A DNA stretch of 12,176 nt from NCBI GenBank assembly GCA_019677205.1, contig JAAMXY010002566.1:1-12176 (forward strand), read 5' to 3'. This DNA comes from Pinguiococcus pyrenoidosus. Taxonomy: Eukaryota > Sar > Pinguiophyceae > Pinguiochrysidales > Pinguiochrysidaceae. The notes beneath the pieces were generated by a model, which was given only the letters and a program-made list of their open reading frames with translations, had not been told where the DNA came from and did not search any database. Positions 7,620 through 12,176 of this stretch are shown here, piece after piece; within the stretch, counting starts at the first letter, position 1, and each line of letters begins with the position of its first letter. The position numbers were made by a program, and so were the translations under genes.

Positions 7620-8347
7620 ATGATCACCTTACCGTGCCGGGCGACGCCCGTATCTAGACGAGGCGGAGTGCTTGGTCGGAGAATTCTGGGTGCCAGATGC
7701 TTCTCTACGCGAAATGAGGTCTGCGTCGTCCAAATGGGCGGCACGATCGACAAAGGTATCGAGACTTTCCGCCCAGACACACCGTTGCTGGCGCTCAAAG
7801 CGCCTCTAGATTATCCCAGGAATGTCGGACAGTACGGTTTCGAGATTGGCGAGGCTGCGGCGCCGCGCGTCCTACGCGAGTCTTATCTTGCCTTCCGCGC
7901 CCACGAAGTCTCGGTAGGTCGAACTCGAAGATACTAGTATGACTCTCCAGAAGCTTCTGAGGCGAATGAGATGCTGTGCAGATCTGCCAGAAGGATAGCC
8001 AGGATATCACAGCCGAGGATCGCGCCGCGCTGGTGGAAGCCATTGGCAAGTGGGACGGGCAACGGGTTCTGATTACCCATGGAACAGACACGATGCTGGA
8101 CAGCGCCGCGTATCTGCTGGAGAATGGAGGAGATGCGCTGGCGGATAAGACGGTGGTGTTGACTGGCTCGTATAAGCCAGAGTGCTTCAAAGGATCTGAC
8201 GCAGCCTTCAACTTGGGAGTGGCAATTGGCGCCTTGCAGCTTGTCCCCTGCGGCGTCTATGTCAGCATGAATGGACTGGTCCACGAGGCCTCCAACGTGC
8301 GTCGAGACCTCGAGTCGGGCTACTTTTGCTCCTCAGAAGACGATTGA
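7620..8347 (+). CDS. Short single-domain asparaginase, predicted mitochondrial
   Basis: Join of 7620-7913 and 7982-8347, phase 0, 219 aa. The family hydrolyses L-asparagine to aspartate and ammonia. Landmarks: QMGGTIDKG with Thr42 as the expected nucleophile, ITHGTDTM at 129-136 giving the second Thr/Asp pair, ADKTVVLTG around Lys154 as the expected third catalytic residue, then KGSDAAFNLG (168-177) and GVYVSMNG (189-196). Only the N-terminal asparaginase domain is present. Classical enzymes are about 330 aa with a second domain, so this matches the short bacterial asparaginase-like proteins of about 165 aa. Residues 1-30 are basic with no acidic residue and end RCF-ST, a plausible mitochondrial processing motif. 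The first ATG is used; the frame upstream has no earlier ATG. The family is secure; activity of the one-domain form is inferred. Confidence 0.88.
7914..7981 (+). other. Intron (68 nt, phase 0) of the asparaginase gene
   Basis: Donor TCG|GTAGGT, acceptor GATGCTGTGCAG|ATC. Splicing joins AHEVS to ICQKDSQDIT, restoring the E-V-x-x-x-x-KDS-x-D-x-T segment conserved in short asparaginases. Confidence 0.9.
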
Positions 8348-8702
8348 CGAGAAGGCAGGCCTCATGGCGCACGCCTTGGTTGGTGTGCATGCTGCTCGCT
8401 GCCTTGGCGTGGATTCAGTTGAGGGAAACCCTGACGCAGCAAGGATGCCGCGGCCATGGCCAAAAGAAGGCGGGGTGGCAAAGGCACCCTAAGATGAAGC
8501 CACTTTACTGGGGCCACCAACCTCAACGTGAGGACTTTGGAACAGGCCGCTACCCAAGCAGCAAGACGAAAGCTGCGAGCACGTGTGCGCCGTGGCCTGG
8601 TGCAGGCACAGCTGTCTTGCAAAGGTGCCCTGACAAAGCAGCCATTATTCTGTCTGTACAACACTAAGAAAACATGCGAGAGCGTCAGCCATACAATGAG
8701 GA

Positions 8703-8744
8703 AAATGAGAAATGGGAAATGGGAAATGGGAAATGGGAAATGGG
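8703..8744. repeat. Heptanucleotide tandem repeat AAATGGG
   Basis: One AAATGAG unit (8703-8709) followed by five perfect AAATGGG units (8710-8744). The frame produced is a meaningless KWEMGN-type peptide. It is not the plant telomere repeat (TTTAGGG) or its complement. Confidence 0.95.
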
Positions 8745-9021
8745 AAACAGAAAGAGAGCTCCTTCCATCCCTGGTTCGGCCCTTCCCTCCTGCACACATA
8801 ACATGGTATGGCTTCAATCAACTTCGGTACCCGAGCCCCGCCTGCTTGATCAGCCAGCTGTACCTGGTACCGTATTCGCACCAAAGCGACGATCCCCTTG
8901 TTCGCACGCCACACAGCACAAGATCAGAGCCCGATGAAATGCAGACGTAACTGCTTGACGTCATCTCGGCGTCTCTGCCATCCAGCTGATTCGTCATGAA
9001 GGCTCCTGCTGCTTCAAGACG

Positions 9022-9071
9022 CATATATGATATATATGTATATATATACCCGTATAATATGTGTGTACGGG
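9022..9071. repeat. TA-rich tract followed by a CCCGTA/TACGGG inverted repeat
   Basis: 9022-9048 is almost wholly alternating A and T in a GC-rich neighbourhood. It is followed directly by CCCGTA (9049-9054) and TACGGG (9066-9071), a 6-bp stem with an 11-nt loop. It lies about 275-320 bp upstream of the membrane-protein ATG and could be a promoter or duplex-opening element. Confidence 0.6.
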
Positions 9072-10417
9072 AGGCTCGTTTCTTCTTTGCCAGATCCACC
9101 GGAGCTGCCCAGCTGGCAAGGGAGCCCCGCCCCGGCTTGTTTTTTGGTCCGGCGTTTTTTGTCTTTGTGTCGATTCCTGAGCCAAGTCCGAAACTTCTTG
9201 CCTTCGCTCGAAACCGCCGGATCGGCTCGACGCAAAAGGAATGACGATGGCGGCTGATTGTGTCGTTCCTGCTCGACTGCCTAGCTTGATGCGCACGGGG
9301 CATCGCCGGGGATCAAAGGACGAGCGGGGTGCTGGTGGGCTGGCATGAGCTGCAGAGAAGACGAGAAATACCTCACCGAGGTGCTCTGCGACTGGCCTTG
9401 GCTTCCGAGGGACGACAGCGTGCTGGAAGCGCCTCAGTGCGATGTCCTGTCCATCGATGTCTCAGCCAGGGCTCAGGTGGGCCTGCGCATCCGGAGGTAC
9501 GCGCTGCTGGTCTGGTGGCTGGTCATCTCCACGGTGCTATCTGCGCACTTGCTGCGTCTCGCGCGGGAGTTTTCCAAGTCCAAGCAAGAGAGCCTCTTCG
9601 AGATGCTGCGCAGGAGGACCATGCAGAAGCTGGTGCTGGCGACGCTGATGGGCTGGAACATCGCCTTGTACTTCATCGATCCCCGGGGCGAGCAGGGTAT
9701 CCTGGACTTCATCGTGGCTGAGCTATTCCTCCTCACCGGCGACGCCTTCGCGGCCGCTTTTTACTTCCTCGTGGCTACGGATCTCCGAAGAGTCGCAGGG
9801 CCTTTGCAATCTACCATGAAGACGCCCATGTCCCGCTTGGAGATCGCCTTCCTGCTGAGCATGCTGTGCCTCCTGAATGTGGGGAACGCCTGCCGGGTCA
9901 TCCGCCCCTTTGGCGCCAAGTATGGCGTGTACCACATGTATTTCTCTTTGGTGAGCCCCGTCGCGATCACCGTCGCCAGCATCTGCATCTGTGTGCGATG
10001 TCTGCTTTCCTTAGCTCTCCTCATCCGCACCTTCGACGAGCGGATGAGGGTGGCTCCGCCGACGCCAGACTCCCGCTCTACAGTCACGGTCACAAGGCCA
10101 GCATCCTCCCGACGGGGGGCCTCCGAGCCGATCGCGAATACCGCCGAAGCCGAAGACCCCAGAACGACGCGCTGGCCGTGCTTCCGCCGGTCTTCCTTGC
10201 AAGAACAGCGCATCCGACGCTTGCGAACGACGCGAGCCAGGATCATTCTACTTTCCATTGGCGCGTTGGCGTCGATGGCCATCATTGCCTACCGAGAGAT
10301 TGAGAGGCAGAGCTGCTGGTTGTGGATGGAACCCTTGCAGAGTGACGTAGATGCATACTGGCGAGACGTCGTGCTGGTGTTCATACCCTGGCTGCCCTTC
10401 CAGATGTTCGGCTGGCC

Positions 10418-10478
10418 GTACTGTCGAGCTGCGTGGCGGTGGATGCTGTCCGCGCTCGGATGCGGGGCGCTTCCCCAG
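10418..10478 (+). other. Inferred 61-nt intron of the seven-helix gene
   Basis: Donor GCC|GTACTG, acceptor CGCTTCCCCAG. Phase 2 is matched on both sides (CC|G, Pro358). Size agrees with other introns here, but the donor is weak and no branch site is obvious. A genuine frameshift is the alternative explanation. Confidence 0.45.
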
Positions 10479-10656
10479 GGGCGTACTGCTACGTCTGCGG
10501 TGGTACCGAGAGCTCAAGGAGCGAAAGCAGCGGAAGGAGAGAACATTCGTGCTTCGACCTGAGCAACTCTTGCATGAGATGGACGCCCGCTACTGTCGAG
10601 AAGTCCTGTCTCCAGAGGCGGCGTTTCCCAGATCGAACTACGCCAGACGGATTTCC

Positions 10657-12176
<1,520 letters not shown>

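Larger units (their letters stand above)
8348..9344. other. Intergenic region, no recognisable gene
   Basis: Nearly 1 kb between the asparaginase stop and the membrane-protein start. Contents: an open, Arg/Gln-rich segment near 8507-8670 on the plus strand (NVRTLEQAATQAARRKL and onwards) without a good start or homology I recognise; the AAATGGG array at 8703-8744; a TA-rich tract at 9022-9048; and a T-rich stretch near 9139-9163. It probably holds the 3' UTR of the upstream gene and the promoter of the downstream gene. Confidence 0.5.

Noticed and set aside
8645-8937. Frames encoding KWEMGN or HFPFPIS repeated peptides
   Set aside because: By-products of the AAATGGG heptamer repeat read on either strand.
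9345-10562. Seven-helix gene as a single exon ending at 10562
   Set aside because: The last 30 residues are low quality while the alternative frame gives a convincing charged tail; kept as the alternative model.

Overview
This is a nuclear, spliced, eukaryotic locus. The coding regions are interrupted by short GT-AG introns, mostly 61-103 nt, with phases 0, 1 and 2 restored exactly, and several carry a CTRAY-like branch site just before the 3' end. The sequence is GC-rich and genes are packed head-to-head and tail-to-tail. Three proteins begin with hydrophobic secretory leaders. The amidophosphoribosyltransferase leader resembles a bipartite (signal plus transit) presequence with Phe at +1, as in algae with secondary plastids. 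The gene set (tropinone-reductase-like SDR, MAPEG glutathione transferase, GT61-like glycosyltransferase) fits a microbial alga or relative. Cryptophyte, ochrophyte, haptophyte or alveolate are possible and I cannot choose from the sequence alone.

Layout. 1-1499 (+): 3' part of an unrecognised, probably disordered protein in two exons with a poly-alanine tract. 1500-2067: non-coding, with a 98-bp heptanucleotide array. 2068-2667 (-): MGST3-like MAPEG protein. 2668-2988: divergent promoter with four copies of the palindrome TCAGCTGA. 2989-5045 (+): PurF, two exons, 635 aa. 5167-7314 (-): GT61/DUF563-like glycosyltransferase, reconstructed as six exons, 540 aa. 7315-7619: second divergent promoter. 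7620-8347 (+): short single-domain asparaginase with a mitochondrial-type leader, two exons, 219 aa. 8348-9344: about 1 kb without a recognisable gene, holding a second heptamer array and a TA-rich tract. 9345-10752 (+): orphan seven-helix membrane protein. 10657-11903 (-): tropinone-reductase-like SDR, six exons, 288 aa, possibly overlapping the previous gene tail to tail. 11904-12176: SDR upstream region with an E2F-like palindrome.

The genes do not form a pathway. PurF (first step of purine synthesis), the asparaginase-like enzyme (amino-acid nitrogen), MGST3 (glutathione/lipid peroxide chemistry), GT61 (glycosylation in the secretory pathway) and the SDR (NAD(P)H ketone reduction) are individual housekeeping or accessory functions. 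I see no mobile element, RNA gene, CRISPR or defence system. The most interesting features are the promoter palindrome cluster, the PurF targeting leader on an E. coli-type enzyme, three unrelated repeats that all have a 7-bp period, and the overlapping convergent gene pair near 10.7 kb.
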